Source: Rhizobium leguminosarum (GTDB lineage Bacteria > Pseudomonadota > Alphaproteobacteria > Rhizobiales > Rhizobiaceae). From it: a stretch of 64,000 bases of DNA. The stretch spans positions 1 through 64,000 of the forward strand of contig NZ_JAGIOR010000004.1 in the NCBI RefSeq assembly GCF_017876795.1, read 5' to 3'. The stretch's first letter is position 1, and each line of letters opens with the position of its first letter. This document shows positions 45,468 to 54,675 of this stretch, in pieces. A program made the translations under genes and the position numbers. The notes beneath the pieces are model-generated. The model searched no databases. It had not been told where the DNA came from and saw only the letters and a list, made by a program, of their open reading frames with translations.

Positions 45468-46394
45468 ATGCCTATCAGCAAGGGTCGATGGATCGCAACA
45501 GGCGCCTCCATCTTCATCGTGGCACTCTCGTCGGCGGGTTTAGCGTCAGCTGACGCCCAGACGCTGGACCGCGTGCGCACGAGCAGTTCGTTGAAACTGG
45601 GCTACGAGCCCGATGCGAGACCGTTTTCGTTCAAGACGGACAATGGAGCACCAGACGGTTATGCGGTCGCCCTTTGCAACAAGGTTGTTGACAGCGTGAA
45701 AGCCGAACTGAACCTGTCGCGGCTCGATGTAGAGTGGGTACCTCTGAGCGCCGACGCGCTGGCGAATGCTATTCCGGATGGGGTGGTGGATCTCGTCTGT
45801 GGAGCGGAGCCGGTCACCCTCAGCCGCAGGCAAAAGGTCTCGTTCTCCATCCCGATCTTTCCGAGCGGCACCGGGGCCGTGGTCAGCGCCAGCGCGCCGC
45901 TGGCTTTGCGAGAGGTGCTGGAATATGGCGAACCGACCAATCGGCCTGTATGGCGAGGCTCGCCTGCCCGCACGATACTCGAGCACAAGACGTTCTCGTC
46001 TGTAGCGGGCACCACAAGCGAGCGTTGGCTGTCCGGCAGGATCAAGACCTTCCAGCTTGCCGCGACGGCGGCATCCGTCGACAACTTCCAGCAAGGGATC
46101 GAGCGCGTCCTGGACAGCCAATCAGCTGTTCTTTTCGGAGACATGCCGCTTCTGATGGATGCCGCGGCGCGCAGCGATAATTCCGGCGATCTGATCGTTT
46201 TAAAACGACATTTCACCTATGAGCCGCTCGGTCTTGAACTGGCGCGAACGGACGAGGACTTCCGGCTAACGGTCGATCGAGCCTTGAGCCAAGCCTATGC
46301 GGCGAAGGATTTCCGCACATTGTTCAAAACATGGTTCGGTCCGCCGGACGAGGCGACAGTCACCTTCTTCCAGCAGACGGCGTTGCCGGAATAA
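45468..46394 (+). CDS. Periplasmic amino-acid-type binding protein (SBP family 3)
   Basis: A 308-residue secreted protein (signal GASIFIVALSSAGLASA, then DAQTLDRVR). The fold-type markers are LKLGYEPDARPFSFKTDNGA, DGYAVALCNKVVD, VDLVCGAEPVTLSRRQKVSF and the C-terminal FRLTVDRALSQAY. No ABC permease is nearby, so it may feed a distant importer or act as a sensor partner. It is 15 bases after potE with GGGGAGGAG upstream, so it is probably the fourth gene of that operon. Confidence 0.85.
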   Translation: MPISKGRWIATGASIFIVALSSAGLASADAQTLDRVRTSSSLKLGYEPDARPFSFKTDNGAPDGYAVALCNKVVDSVKAELNLSRLDVEWVPLSADALANAIPDGVVDLVCGAEPVTLSRRQKVSFSIPIFPSGTGAVVSASAPLALREVLEYGEPTNRPVWRGSPARTILEHKTFSSVAGTTSERWLSGRIKTFQLAATAASVDNFQQGIERVLDSQSAVLFGDMPLLMDAAARSDNSGDLIVLKRHFTYEPLGLELARTDEDFRLTVDRALSQAYAAKDFRTLFKTWFGPPDEATVTFFQQTALPE

Positions 46395-46417
46395 CTCCAT
46401 CCATCGGGAGCGAACAA

Positions 46418-47512
46418 TTGAGCCTCCTTTTGAAAGAAATCCGCGACAGCCCTATGCTGTGGTTGCTGGTCGCAGTGCCCGTGGTGTTTGTTGCGGCGGC
46501 GGTGATCCCCGAGGCCCACACGGCGCTCTTTGTCCTGTCGGTGCTTGCCATCGTGCCGTTGGCCGGGCTGCTCAGTCATGCAACCGAATCCGTTGCCGCC
46601 AAGACAGGCGACGCCGCAGGCGGGCTGCTCAACGCGACGCTTGGAAATCTCACCGAGCTGGTCATTGCGCTGGCTGCACTGCGCGCCGGCGAGTATACGC
46701 TGGTAAAATCGTCGATCGCCGGCGCGATCGTCGCGAACACGCTGTTCATGCTGGGCGCCTCTTTTCTCCTTGGCGGGCTTAAATATCACTTCCAGGAGTT
46801 CAACCGAGCCAGCGCGCGTCTTCAAGCCGGCCTGCTCTTTCTCGCCACGGTTGGGCTTTTGATGCCTTCGGCAGTTGCTGAAATGGACACCGCCTCGGCG
46901 TCGGCCGTCACCCATAAGCTCAGTCTCGGTATCGCTGTTCTTCTCATTGTCGGGTACGGACTGGGGCTGTTGTTCAGCCTCAGGACACATCGCGAGGTTT
47001 TCGCAGCAGCAGAGCACGCCGATAGCGAGGAGATACCGTGGCCGATCGGCCTCGCCCTTGCCACGCTCGCCGGCGTTACCGTCCTCGTGGCGCTGGTGAG
47101 CGAGATTTTCGTCGAATCGGTGCAAAAGGCAGCTGAAGCTTTCGGCATGACGCCAGCCTTCGTCGGTTTCATCGTCGTCGCACTGGTTGGCGGGGCCGCC
47201 GAAATGGCCTCGGCGTTCTCAGGCGCTCGCAAGAACCGGCTCGATCTCAGCGTCGGCATCGCGCTCGGAAGCGCTTCCCAGATTGCGTTGTTCGTTGCGC
47301 CCGTCCTGGTCTTGCTGAGTTACGTCATCGGCCCGTCGCCGATGGATCTGCAGTTCTGGCCGGGGGTGGTGGTGATGGTTCTGCTTGCGACCATCACGGC
47401 GATGTTCGTGACGAATAGCGGACGGTCGGCATGGTTTGTCGGCGTGTTGGTGCTGATGGTCTATTCGATCTTCGCCATAACGCTGTATGTCCTGCCGCCG
47501 CAAATGCAGTGA
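46418..47512 (+). CDS. Calcium/proton antiporter (CaCA family, ChaA/CAX-like)
   Basis: A 364-residue, 11-TM exchanger. Both CaCA alpha repeats are visible: GLLNATLGNLTELVIALAAL in the first half and FVGFIVVALVGGAAEMASAF with GSASQIALFVAP in the second. It should exchange Ca2+ (or Na+/K+) for protons. The TTG at 46418 is chosen because GGGAG lies seven bases before it; upstream codons are not protein-like. It is 23 bases after the binding-protein gene and may extend the same operon. Confidence 0.88.
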   Translation: MSLLLKEIRDSPMLWLLVAVPVVFVAAAVIPEAHTALFVLSVLAIVPLAGLLSHATESVAAKTGDAAGGLLNATLGNLTELVIALAALRAGEYTLVKSSIAGAIVANTLFMLGASFLLGGLKYHFQEFNRASARLQAGLLFLATVGLLMPSAVAEMDTASASAVTHKLSLGIAVLLIVGYGLGLLFSLRTHREVFAAAEHADSEEIPWPIGLALATLAGVTVLVALVSEIFVESVQKAAEAFGMTPAFVGFIVVALVGGAAEMASAFSGARKNRLDLSVGIALGSASQIALFVAPVLVLLSYVIGPSPMDLQFWPGVVVMVLLATITAMFVTNSGRSAWFVGVLVLMVYSIFAITLYVLPPQMQ

Positions 47513-47672
47513 CCTCGCCTGCGGTGGAACGATGCCCTGGCCCGATGCCGTGCGATATGGGTTCCGCGGTGCTCGAAAGCGCCGTGCACCAAGGACGCTC
47601 TAGCTCTTTGAGTTGACGAAGCCCGCTGCTTCATAAGCTTTCCTGACGCTGAACCGCAGAAAGGTTGAAATC

Positions 47673-48047
47673 GTGCCAGTCAGAAAAGGCAACGAGCCGG
47701 GCGCCAGGCAAATGAGACGTCTGTTCTTCATCGCGCTCGCCCGGCAGCTTCGTATCATTTGGCCAATCCTGTCCGGCATCGTGTCGGTCATGATCGTTTC
47801 TGGCCTGGCAATATGGCGCATCGAGAATTGGAGAATCGACGAAGCCCTCTACTTCACTTTTGTGACCGGACTGACCATCGGATATGGTGATTTTACGCCC
47901 AAACATCTGTCGGCCCGGATGTTTGCCCTGGTGATAGGTTTTGCGGGTATAGTGCTGACCGGCGTCGTTGCGGCCGTCACCGTGAAAGCCTTGAGCGCAA
48001 CCGATCAAGACAGCCGGGATGGGAGATACCAGCCGGATGAGCCCTGA
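47673..48047 (+). CDS. Small two-TM potassium channel
   Basis: A 124-residue protein with two membrane helices (WPILSGIVSVMIVSGLAIW and MFALVIGFAGIVLTGVVAAV) around the K+ selectivity filter TIGYGDF, preceded by a typical pore helix (EALYFTFVTGL). No ligand or voltage domain is present. It should form a tetrameric KcsA-like ion_trans_2 channel. GTG 47673 is used; ATG 47712 would also keep both helices. Confidence 0.87.
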   Translation: MPVRKGNEPGARQMRRLFFIALARQLRIIWPILSGIVSVMIVSGLAIWRIENWRIDEALYFTFVTGLTIGYGDFTPKHLSARMFALVIGFAGIVLTGVVAAVTVKALSATDQDSRDGRYQPDEP

Positions 48048-48099
48048 TGCTAATGCGGCTGCAGCTCCTATCTGTTGGGCCAACTAAAGGGATGGTTTT

Positions 48100-48209
48100 C
48101 GTGCTAGAACAGGATGATTTTTGGCCCGGTCGGCTTAAAATCATCCTGTTCTCAATTAAAGAGTTAGAGCATGATGTCGTCCGAAAACCGTTGACACTTT
48201 TCGGCATCT
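48100..48209. repeat. Rhizobial intergenic mosaic-type palindromic repeat, copy 2
   Basis: GAACAGGATGATTTT pairs with AAAATCATCCTGTTC, followed by TTAGAGCATGATGTCGTCCG and AAAACCG. It shares its order and most bases with 25733-25838. It fills most of the 313-base gap between the K+ channel and the next small gene. Confidence 0.75.
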
Positions 48210-48360
48210 TGCTCTTGTCTCGGCGTTCGCGGCACATCCGACGGCCGACGCATCAATGCCAACGGGGTCCGGCCGAACCTCCCATTCTGTAACCACGAGG
48301 GAACGATTTCATACTCCCGCAGTTTGGAATGTTTTGAGGATGTGAGTGGGGAGTTGTTCA

Positions 48361-48597
48361 ATGGGCAAAGAACGTGGACGGAGGAAACTGATGCTGAGGC
48401 TCCCCGAGTTCCGTCGTGCTTTGGTCGATCAGGCCAGCGAGGCGCTGGGCGAGATTTTCGAAGCTTATGATCTTGCCGTCGATGCTCTGGACCGCTTCCG
48501 ACGGCAGCACCCACGGCCACAAATGCTGATCAACGAGTATGAACAGGTCTGCCGCGAAATAGAGCAAGAGGTTGTGGTCTATTGCACCAAAGACTGA
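48361..48597 (+). CDS. Small hypothetical protein
   Basis: A 78-residue, mostly helical protein with a basic N-terminus (GKERGRRKLMLRLPEFRR) and a central helix LVDQASEALGEIFEAYDLAVDALDRF. No family is recognised. GGGGAG lies 7 bases before the ATG. A near-EcfG element (GGAAC at 48300-48304, 16 bases, AGTT) lies upstream, so stress control is possible but unproven. It resembles in size and helical pattern the gene at 54324. Confidence 0.6.
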   Translation: MGKERGRRKLMLRLPEFRRALVDQASEALGEIFEAYDLAVDALDRFRRQHPRPQMLINEYEQVCREIEQEVVVYCTKD

Positions 48598-48685
48598 ACA
48601 CGGGGAACCGAAAGCGTCCATCGACAGATGAGATATTTCATCCAAGCCGTCGCACGAGGCCAGCATCTGTTCATGCCGACTGATT

Positions 48686-49795
48686 TCAAGCAGCATTCGA
48701 TCCGTCTGGCGCATCTGACGGCCATGCCCAGGCTCTGAGAAGTTCATAGAAGACACTGAGGACGATCGGTCCCAAAAATAGCCCCAGCAGACCATATGAT
48801 AGGGTGCCTCCTATCACGCCGATCAGGATGACCGGCATCGGAGTTGAGAGGCCTCTCGACATCAGGATCGGCTTCAAGATGTTGTCGACGAGCGTGATGG
48901 GGACCGCAATGCAGGTAAAGACAAAGGCCGTGACCGGAGACCAGGAGAACCAGGCCCAGATGATGGCAGGCAGGAGCACCAGACCGGGCCCGAGCTGCAT
49001 CACGCAGAGCATGAAGACCACAAAGGTCAGTGCCCCTCGCGCTGGCATGCCAAAGACGGCGAAACACAAACCGCAAAGCAAGGTCTGCAGAAGGGCGACG
49101 CCGATGACACCGCGCGATACGTTTCTCACCGTCGTTCCGGCCAGCCGGGCAAAGCCGACACCTCTGTCCCCTCCGATCCTGCTTGCCAGCGCCTGAATTG
49201 TTGCCGCCAGCCGCACCGCCCTTGTCAGAAGCAGGCCGGAAAGCATGATCGATACGACAAAGCTCAACAGACCGCCGCCAATCGAGGCGAGCTTTGCAAC
49301 GATAACGCCCATGACCTCACGAATGGGCGCCTGAAACTTGACGATGGTCGAGGCCAGGTCACCGGCAATCTGGTTCCATGTGTCATGGATTCGCTCGCCG
49401 ACGATCGGCCATTCCCGCAACGCTGCCGGGGCCGAGGGGAGCGTGACGGTTCCTGACCACAATTTGCCGATCAACGCCTGCGCGGCATCGGCAAAATTGA
49501 CCGCAACGAGGGCCAGCGGTGCGATGATCAGGACAAGACAGCCGACGACGATGACCGTGGCCGCAATTCTCGGTCTGTTTCCGATCAGCCGCGTGAGCGC
49601 TTCGAACATCGGGAACAGTGCGACCGCAAGAATGGCCGACCAGATGACGATGAGTGCGAACGGAGCGATGAGTACCATGGTCCAGTAGGCAAAAAGCCCG
49701 ATGATGCCCAATCGAACCAAATCGCTGACTTTCGCCTCTATCGAAACCTGTCCGGCGTCGCTTCTTTGCGTTGTCGTCTCCGCTGACCTGTCCAT
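48686..49795 (-). CDS. AI-2E (PerM/DUF20) family transporter
   Basis: A 369-residue membrane protein with about eight segments of the PerM/TqsA type. Visible features are the N-terminal pair of helices (LIAPFALIVIWSAILAVALF), the central amphipathic region, and the C-terminal PALLW-like stretch with VDNILKPILMSRGLSTPMPV and GLLGLFLGPIVL. Family members have been linked to export of AI-2 or to Na+/H+ exchange. It is the last gene of the minus-strand series starting at 54002, 32 bases after ppk2. Confidence 0.88.
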   Translation of the reverse strand: MDRSAETTTQRSDAGQVSIEAKVSDLVRLGIIGLFAYWTMVLIAPFALIVIWSAILAVALFPMFEALTRLIGNRPRIAATVIVVGCLVLIIAPLALVAVNFADAAQALIGKLWSGTVTLPSAPAALREWPIVGERIHDTWNQIAGDLASTIVKFQAPIREVMGVIVAKLASIGGGLLSFVVSIMLSGLLLTRAVRLAATIQALASRIGGDRGVGFARLAGTTVRNVSRGVIGVALLQTLLCGLCFAVFGMPARGALTFVVFMLCVMQLGPGLVLLPAIIWAWFSWSPVTAFVFTCIAVPITLVDNILKPILMSRGLSTPMPVILIGVIGGTLSYGLLGLFLGPIVLSVFYELLRAWAWPSDAPDGSNAA

Positions 49796-49827
49796 CGTCG
49801 CGCCCGTCCGTTCCAGGCTCGTTTTGT

Positions 49828-50670
49828 TTATGGAGTGACGTCGGGCACGACATGTCGGATGCTGTGATCGTCCACGAAGTCGGCCGGCCGCTTCTGGCGT
49901 TTTTTGAGATCCGGCGCGTTGAACTTCAGGCGCTCATAGGGGATGGATTGCAAAATGTGCGAGATGCAGTTGATCCGTGCACGTTTCTTGTCGTCCGAGG
50001 GCACAATCCACCATGGTGCGTGATTTGTATCGGTCATCCGCAGCATCGCGTCATAGGCACGCGTATAGTCCCACCAGCGCTGATAGGATTCGACGTCCAT
50101 CGGGCTCAGCTTCCATTGCCGCACCGGGTCGTCGATCCGGCGCTTGAAGCGACGCTCCTGTTCCTCCTCGCCGACCGTGAGGAAATATTTCAGCAAAACG
50201 ACGCCGCTTTCGACGATCGAAGCCTCGAAGCGAGGCGCCAATTCAAGGAAGCGCTCTGCCTTCTTTTCGCTGCAGAAACCCATGACGCGGTCGACGCCGG
50301 CACGGTTATACCAGCTGCGGTCGAATATCACGATCTCGCCGGCTGCCGGCAGATGGGCAATGTACCGCTGCATATAGATCTGGGATTTTTCCCGGTCGGT
50401 CGGAGCGGGCAGGGCCACCACGCGGAAAACGCGTGGACTGACCCTTTCCGTTATCCGCTTGATCATGCCACCTTTGCCGGCAGCGTCGCGTCCTTCGAAA
50501 ATGATGACGATCCTGGCACCGGATTTCTTCACCCAGGCTTGCAGATGCGCAAGCTCCACCTGCAGACGGCCGATTTCCTTTTCATAATCCCAGGACTTCT
50601 TTTTCTTTTTGTCCTTGCCGCCACCGTCTGTTTTCACATCGATCTCGCTCGGTTCGTAATTCTCGTCCAT
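49828..50670 (-). CDS. ppk2: Polyphosphate kinase 2
   Basis: A 280-residue PPK2 family kinase. Walker A is EGRDAAGKGG (59-68), Walker B is FDRSWYNRAG, and the lid has RRIDDPVRQWKLSPMD. The N-terminus is Lys-rich (GGGKDKKKKKSWDYE). PPK2 interconverts polyphosphate and nucleoside phosphates, mainly making GTP or ATP from polyphosphate. It is 17 bases after the SulP gene; AGGAGGGAG precedes the ATG. Confidence 0.93.
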   Translation of the reverse strand: MDENYEPSEIDVKTDGGGKDKKKKKSWDYEKEIGRLQVELAHLQAWVKKSGARIVIIFEGRDAAGKGGMIKRITERVSPRVFRVVALPAPTDREKSQIYMQRYIAHLPAAGEIVIFDRSWYNRAGVDRVMGFCSEKKAERFLELAPRFEASIVESGVVLLKYFLTVGEEEQERRFKRRIDDPVRQWKLSPMDVESYQRWWDYTRAYDAMLRMTDTNHAPWWIVPSDDKKRARINCISHILQSIPYERLKFNAPDLKKRQKRPADFVDDHSIRHVVPDVTP

Positions 50671-50687
50671 GGCTCTCCCTCCTGTAT

Positions 50688-52388
50688 TTAGGGTGCGTTG
50701 GCTGCCGAAGCAGCCGTCCCGGTCTGATCGAAATCGCCGATCAGCGTTCGCAGGGCTTCTTCCCTGCCGTTGAAAAGATTTTCGGCTCCGATCGCCTTGA
50801 TGACGCCAGCGCGTTCGAGAATGCCGCGGCTCTCTTCACTGAGGTCAGCAATCGCGAAAATGATGTCCCGCTTCGCAAGGAGCTCGGCCACGGCCTCCAG
50901 TGCCGTTGCGCCGGTGCTGTCGATATGCGTGATCGCGCTCGCATCCAGCACGAGGCATCTGGTCCCGACAGCGAGCTCCTTTGCCACCGATGTCAGCCGC
51001 ATACGCAGGTAGTCGGCGTTGTAAAACAAAATGTTGCCCTGAATGGCAAAGACGGCCGCGCCCTCGACCGAGCGAGCTTCGGGAAATCGGCGAAGATCAA
51101 AGAAGCCATGCCGTCCCTCGATGCGGCCGAGAAGACCGTCGCGCGGGAACATCGTCTGACGCAGCAGATAGGCGAAAGTCGCCGCAACAGCGACGACCAC
51201 TCCGTTGAGGACCCCAAAGCTGATCGCACCCCACATGGCAATCAGCGCAAAGATGAATTCCATCCGGCTGACGCGCCAGATCTTCTTCAGTTCGTGAACA
51301 TCGATGAGGCTGATTGCCGCCGTTGCGAGGATTGCCGCCAGCGCCGGAATGGGAAGTATCCGCAAGGCACTGTGAAGGAAGACAAGTGCGGCAATCAGGG
51401 TCGCTGCCGATACCAGTCCCGCGGCCTGCGAGACGCCGCCCGTCGACAGGTTTATCGCGGTTCGCGAATCCGAAACGCTGACCGGAAACGAGCCAAAGAG
51501 GGCGGGTGCAATATTGGCAGCGCCAAGTCCGATCAATTCCTGATTGGCGTCGACCTCTTCTCCGGTTCGCGAGGCGAAGCTTCTTGCCGCGACGATGCCG
51601 GCGCCGAAGCTGACGAGAAAGATGGCGGCTGAACCGAGCACGATCTTATCGAGAGGCATCCGATGCAATGCGGGCAGGGACAGGCTTGGCAGTCCGCTCG
51701 GGATGTCGCCGACAACCGCGATACCCCGGCCTTGAAAGTCGAAGATCGCAGAGAGAACAACCGAGAGGACGACCACCAGAACAGGGCCCGGGACTCTGAA
51801 ATGGAAGGCCCGGACGATCCATAACAACGCGAACATGAGGAGGCCGAGGACGAGCGAAGGCCAATGGATCAGGCTGCTCTTGGTGAAGATCTCCACGAGT
51901 GGCGGGATCAACCCATCCGATTCAATCTTGAGCCCTGTGAAGCGGCCGATTTGTCCGACAAGGATCGACAGCGACACGCCGGCGAAGAACCCCACCAGAA
52001 TGGGACGCGACAGAAAGCTCGCGAGAACACCGAGCCTCAACAACCTTGCAGCAATGCAGAAAACACCGACGCCAAGGGCAAGAGCCGATGCGATGGCGAT
52101 CCTGTCGGCATCTGTCGCCGCGGGTCCAGTTGCGATGATCGCACCCATGGCGGCCGCCAGCACGGTCATGGTCGCCGCGTCGGGCCCGACGACCAGGAGC
52201 CGGGAAGGTCCAAAGATTGCATAGGCGATCGGTGCGACGATGCTGGCATAGATGCCCGTCTCCGGGGGCAAACCGGCGATGGCGGGGTAGGCGATGGCGC
52301 TCGGCAAGCCAACGGCTGCGATCGACAGACCGGCCGGAATGTCACTGCGCAGCCAAGCTCGGTTGAAGCCGGCCAGACCCCGCAACAT
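50688..52388 (-). CDS. SulP-family anion transporter with STAS domain
   Basis: A protein of about 566 residues. The transmembrane part has RSDIPAGLSIAAVGLPSAIAYPAIAG near the start in two blocks, FSRPILVGFFAG-like TM5 and GSFPVSVSDSRTAINLSTGG. The C-terminal STAS domain (about 450-555) has LVLDASAITHIDSTGATAL. It probably imports sulphate or another oxyanion. ATG 52386-52388 has AGGAAG seven bases upstream and gives a normal SulP start; an in-frame ATG at 52499 adds 37 basic residues but lacks a good RBS. Confidence 0.88.
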   Translation of the reverse strand: MLRGLAGFNRAWLRSDIPAGLSIAAVGLPSAIAYPAIAGLPPETGIYASIVAPIAYAIFGPSRLLVVGPDAATMTVLAAAMGAIIATGPAATDADRIAIASALALGVGVFCIAARLLRLGVLASFLSRPILVGFFAGVSLSILVGQIGRFTGLKIESDGLIPPLVEIFTKSSLIHWPSLVLGLLMFALLWIVRAFHFRVPGPVLVVVLSVVLSAIFDFQGRGIAVVGDIPSGLPSLSLPALHRMPLDKIVLGSAAIFLVSFGAGIVAARSFASRTGEEVDANQELIGLGAANIAPALFGSFPVSVSDSRTAINLSTGGVSQAAGLVSAATLIAALVFLHSALRILPIPALAAILATAAISLIDVHELKKIWRVSRMEFIFALIAMWGAISFGVLNGVVVAVAATFAYLLRQTMFPRDGLLGRIEGRHGFFDLRRFPEARSVEGAAVFAIQGNILFYNADYLRMRLTSVAKELAVGTRCLVLDASAITHIDSTGATALEAVAELLAKRDIIFAIADLSEESRGILERAGVIKAIGAENLFNGREEALRTLIGDFDQTGTAASAANAP

Positions 52389-52503
52389 GGGAATACTTCC
52401 TATCACCCGGGGCTCCTTATCCCTTGCCGTTGGCCCTTCGCGCTTGACGCGCGTTAGTGTTTTTGCGGCGCAAACCGACGCAGGGTTTTTGCGGGACATG
52501 CCT

Positions 52504-53661
52504 TTAGTGTTCGAGGAATACGAAGTTCATCCAGCTGCTCATCCGCAGCAGCACTTTGCGAAGGACTGCGAGATGGTGAAAATGGTGGGTGTAGACCGCG
52601 ACCTCGGCGACCACGCCGCCCGGCAGTTGATATTCGTCGGTGTTTTCGAGCAACTCGATCCGAGCCAGCGTTTGTCCGGGCGATATGCGCTCGGGCGATT
52701 GCGGATCGATCAGCGCACCGCTCGGCTGCAGTTGGCCCTGGGCCATCACATCGATGACCTCCTCCACCCGCGCCTTGAATATCTTGCCGGGCACGGCTTT
52801 GAAGGCGACCTCGGCGTCATCGCCGACGCGAACGCGCTGTAGCGAGTTCTGGATGAAGGCTGCCGCCAGCATGCGGTCCTGGCTGTCGATAAAGACCATG
52901 ACCGGCCGCAAGGGCAGCGGATTGGCCATCATTCCAGGGCGCAGGAAAACCTGCGTGACGTAGCCATCGGTTGGAGCCCGCACGACCGTCTGGTCAAGTT
53001 CGTACTCGGCATTGTTCAATTCCGATTGCAGCCTTGCAACCGTCGGGTTGGTTCCGTTGATCTCGGACTCAAAGGCAAGCTTTGCCTGCAACGCTTGGGC
53101 GCGGGCCGTGTCGACCGTAGCCTCTGACGTCAGGTAGATCCCGCGCCGGTTTTCGACCTCGAGCTCGGAAAAGACGGCACCCTTGCCGCTCGACTTTGCA
53201 TTCTCGTTCGACTGCTGGAATTTCTCAAAGGCCTGCTGGGACCTGTCCCTCGAGGCCTCGGCGCCCGTGACTGCTGAATTGGCAGCATCCATGGCCGCTT
53301 TCAATTGCAGGACGGACTGTTTGGCTTCGGCGAGCGCGGCTTTCTTCTGATCAACGGTAAACTGGTAGGGCCTCGGATCTATGCGAAATAGAATGTCGCC
53401 CTTCTTCAACGGCGCATTCGCTGTCACCGGGACCTCGACCACCTGGCCTCCGACCACCGGAATGACAGGAGCCGAGGTGAAGTAGATGCGACCGTCGCCC
53501 GAATAGGGATGATTGTAGCTCATCAGGAGCAGCAGAGTAGAAATGAGGAAGATCCCTCCGAGGACGGAGGTTGCGAGCGTCCACTGGTTCACCGGGATCC
53601 TGAATATTTTAAAGATTGTCCAACAGATCGCGGCGTAGGTGAGTATGAGGAGCAGCTCCAT
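52504..53661 (-). CDS. HlyD-family membrane fusion protein (YiaV/YibH-like)
   Basis: A 385-residue periplasmic adaptor. It has two N-terminal membrane helices (about 1-48), a biotinyl-lipoyl half (VVEVPVTANAPLKKGDILF), a long coiled-coil hairpin (about 105-215) and the second lipoyl half with VVRAPTDGYVTQVFLRPGM. The pair DUF3302 + HlyD is the yiaW-yiaV/yibI-yibH arrangement known from E. coli. It lacks an adjacent pump gene other than the SulP and AI-2E transporters downstream. Its ATG overlaps the DUF3302 stop. Confidence 0.9.
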   Translation of the reverse strand: MELLLILTYAAICWTIFKIFRIPVNQWTLATSVLGGIFLISTLLLLMSYNHPYSGDGRIYFTSAPVIPVVGGQVVEVPVTANAPLKKGDILFRIDPRPYQFTVDQKKAALAEAKQSVLQLKAAMDAANSAVTGAEASRDRSQQAFEKFQQSNENAKSSGKGAVFSELEVENRRGIYLTSEATVDTARAQALQAKLAFESEINGTNPTVARLQSELNNAEYELDQTVVRAPTDGYVTQVFLRPGMMANPLPLRPVMVFIDSQDRMLAAAFIQNSLQRVRVGDDAEVAFKAVPGKIFKARVEEVIDVMAQGQLQPSGALIDPQSPERISPGQTLARIELLENTDEYQLPGGVVAEVAVYTHHFHHLAVLRKVLLRMSSWMNFVFLEH

Positions 53662-54002
53662 CAGGCGTTCTCCTTCTCCGGCGTCTTTGTCTCGAGCTCG
53701 GCGATTCTTGCATGGAGACGAGCAATTTCCGCATTCGCCTCAGCTTCCGCCGATAACTTCCCGTCCTGCCGGATGCCCCAGCCCCTGTCTTCGCGGTAAA
53801 GCGTTGCCCAAATGAACAGAAACGGCCAGATCACGTGGAGCGTGAAGAGGCTGACCCATCCGGCAACATGTATTGCGTCCTGATGGGGATGGTTTCGTGC
53901 CTTGGCCATCAGGTGGGGAATGTCGTGAATTGCAATTACGGCGTAGAAAAGCGTGACCACGACGAAGACCAAGACGCCCAAGGCAAAATAGTCGAGAAAC
54001 AC
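53661..54002 (-). CDS. DUF3302 inner-membrane protein (YiaW/YibI-like)
   Basis: A 113-residue protein with two membrane helices: LDYFALGVLVFVVVTLFYAV and GWVSLFTLHVIWPFLFIWAT. Conserved DUF3302 blocks are IHDIPHLMAKARNHPHQDAI and LYREDRGWGI. A C-terminal coiled coil (SAEAEANAEIARLHARIAEL) follows. GTG at 54000-54002 has GGGAGG directly upstream. It is the first gene of the five-gene minus-strand string and overlaps the HlyD gene. Confidence 0.88.
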   Translation of the reverse strand: MFLDYFALGVLVFVVVTLFYAVIAIHDIPHLMAKARNHPHQDAIHVAGWVSLFTLHVIWPFLFIWATLYREDRGWGIRQDGKLSAEAEANAEIARLHARIAELETKTPEKENA

Positions 54003-54323
54003 GGATCCTCCCTTCCGGCTTGGTTTGGCCGAGCCATTTTGATCGCAAGCGAGGAGTGGATAGTAGGCCCGTTTCGGCGCAAAGACCCGTAGCATCGCGT
54101 AATCTCTATCGAGGCGTCCGTAGGCGATCCGCCTGAGTGGATCGCCTGAGCTGGCGGGAAAAACGCCGGATCGGCAGGTGCATCCCGTTCCACGGCTTGT
54201 CTGTCGGATGCGCAAATCGATTCGGGCGCCGGCCGGCGTAGGATCGCGTATTTTACGTCTCGACGCGGTTCGCCTGATATATAGTTCCGTATCTGCTGGC
54301 GCAGTTCGGTGGCGGGGGCGGAG

Positions 54324-54635
54324 ATGGTGTCGGGAGAGCGTGGTTCGACATATTTGTCCGCCCTTGAAGCGGCAGAAGCTCATTTTCCCGACCAGGCAAG
54401 GCTGGTGCAGCGACTATTCTACGTCAACGAGGCCTTCCACAGCATGTGCGAGGATCTCGCTGCAGCGGCGCAGGCATTGGCGCATGTCGAAGAGCTGTCT
54501 GACGCGGTGAGGGAGGCGCGGCGGCTCGAATATGCAGGCTTGGTCGATGCGTTGCTGAAAGAGATGAGGGAAGCGATAGCACAATCGAAAATTGTGGTGC
54601 TCAGGCGGGCACCGGTTAGTCCGAAATTGCGGTGA
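54324..54635 (+). CDS. Small hypothetical helical protein
   Basis: A 103-residue, helical, Ala-rich protein (YLSALEAAEAHFPDQARLVQ, FYVNEAFHSMCEDLAAAAQA). No family is recognised. Start choice is uncertain: ATG 54324, GTG 54327 or GTG 54309; GGGGGCGGAG lies directly before 54324. Size and helix pattern recall the gene at 48361. Confidence 0.6.
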   Translation: MVSGERGSTYLSALEAAEAHFPDQARLVQRLFYVNEAFHSMCEDLAAAAQALAHVEELSDAVREARRLEYAGLVDALLKEMREAIAQSKIVVLRRAPVSPKLR

Positions 54636-54675
54636 ACGCTTCTGTCATTCAACGAATAAAGGGGGTCCTTGTGCG

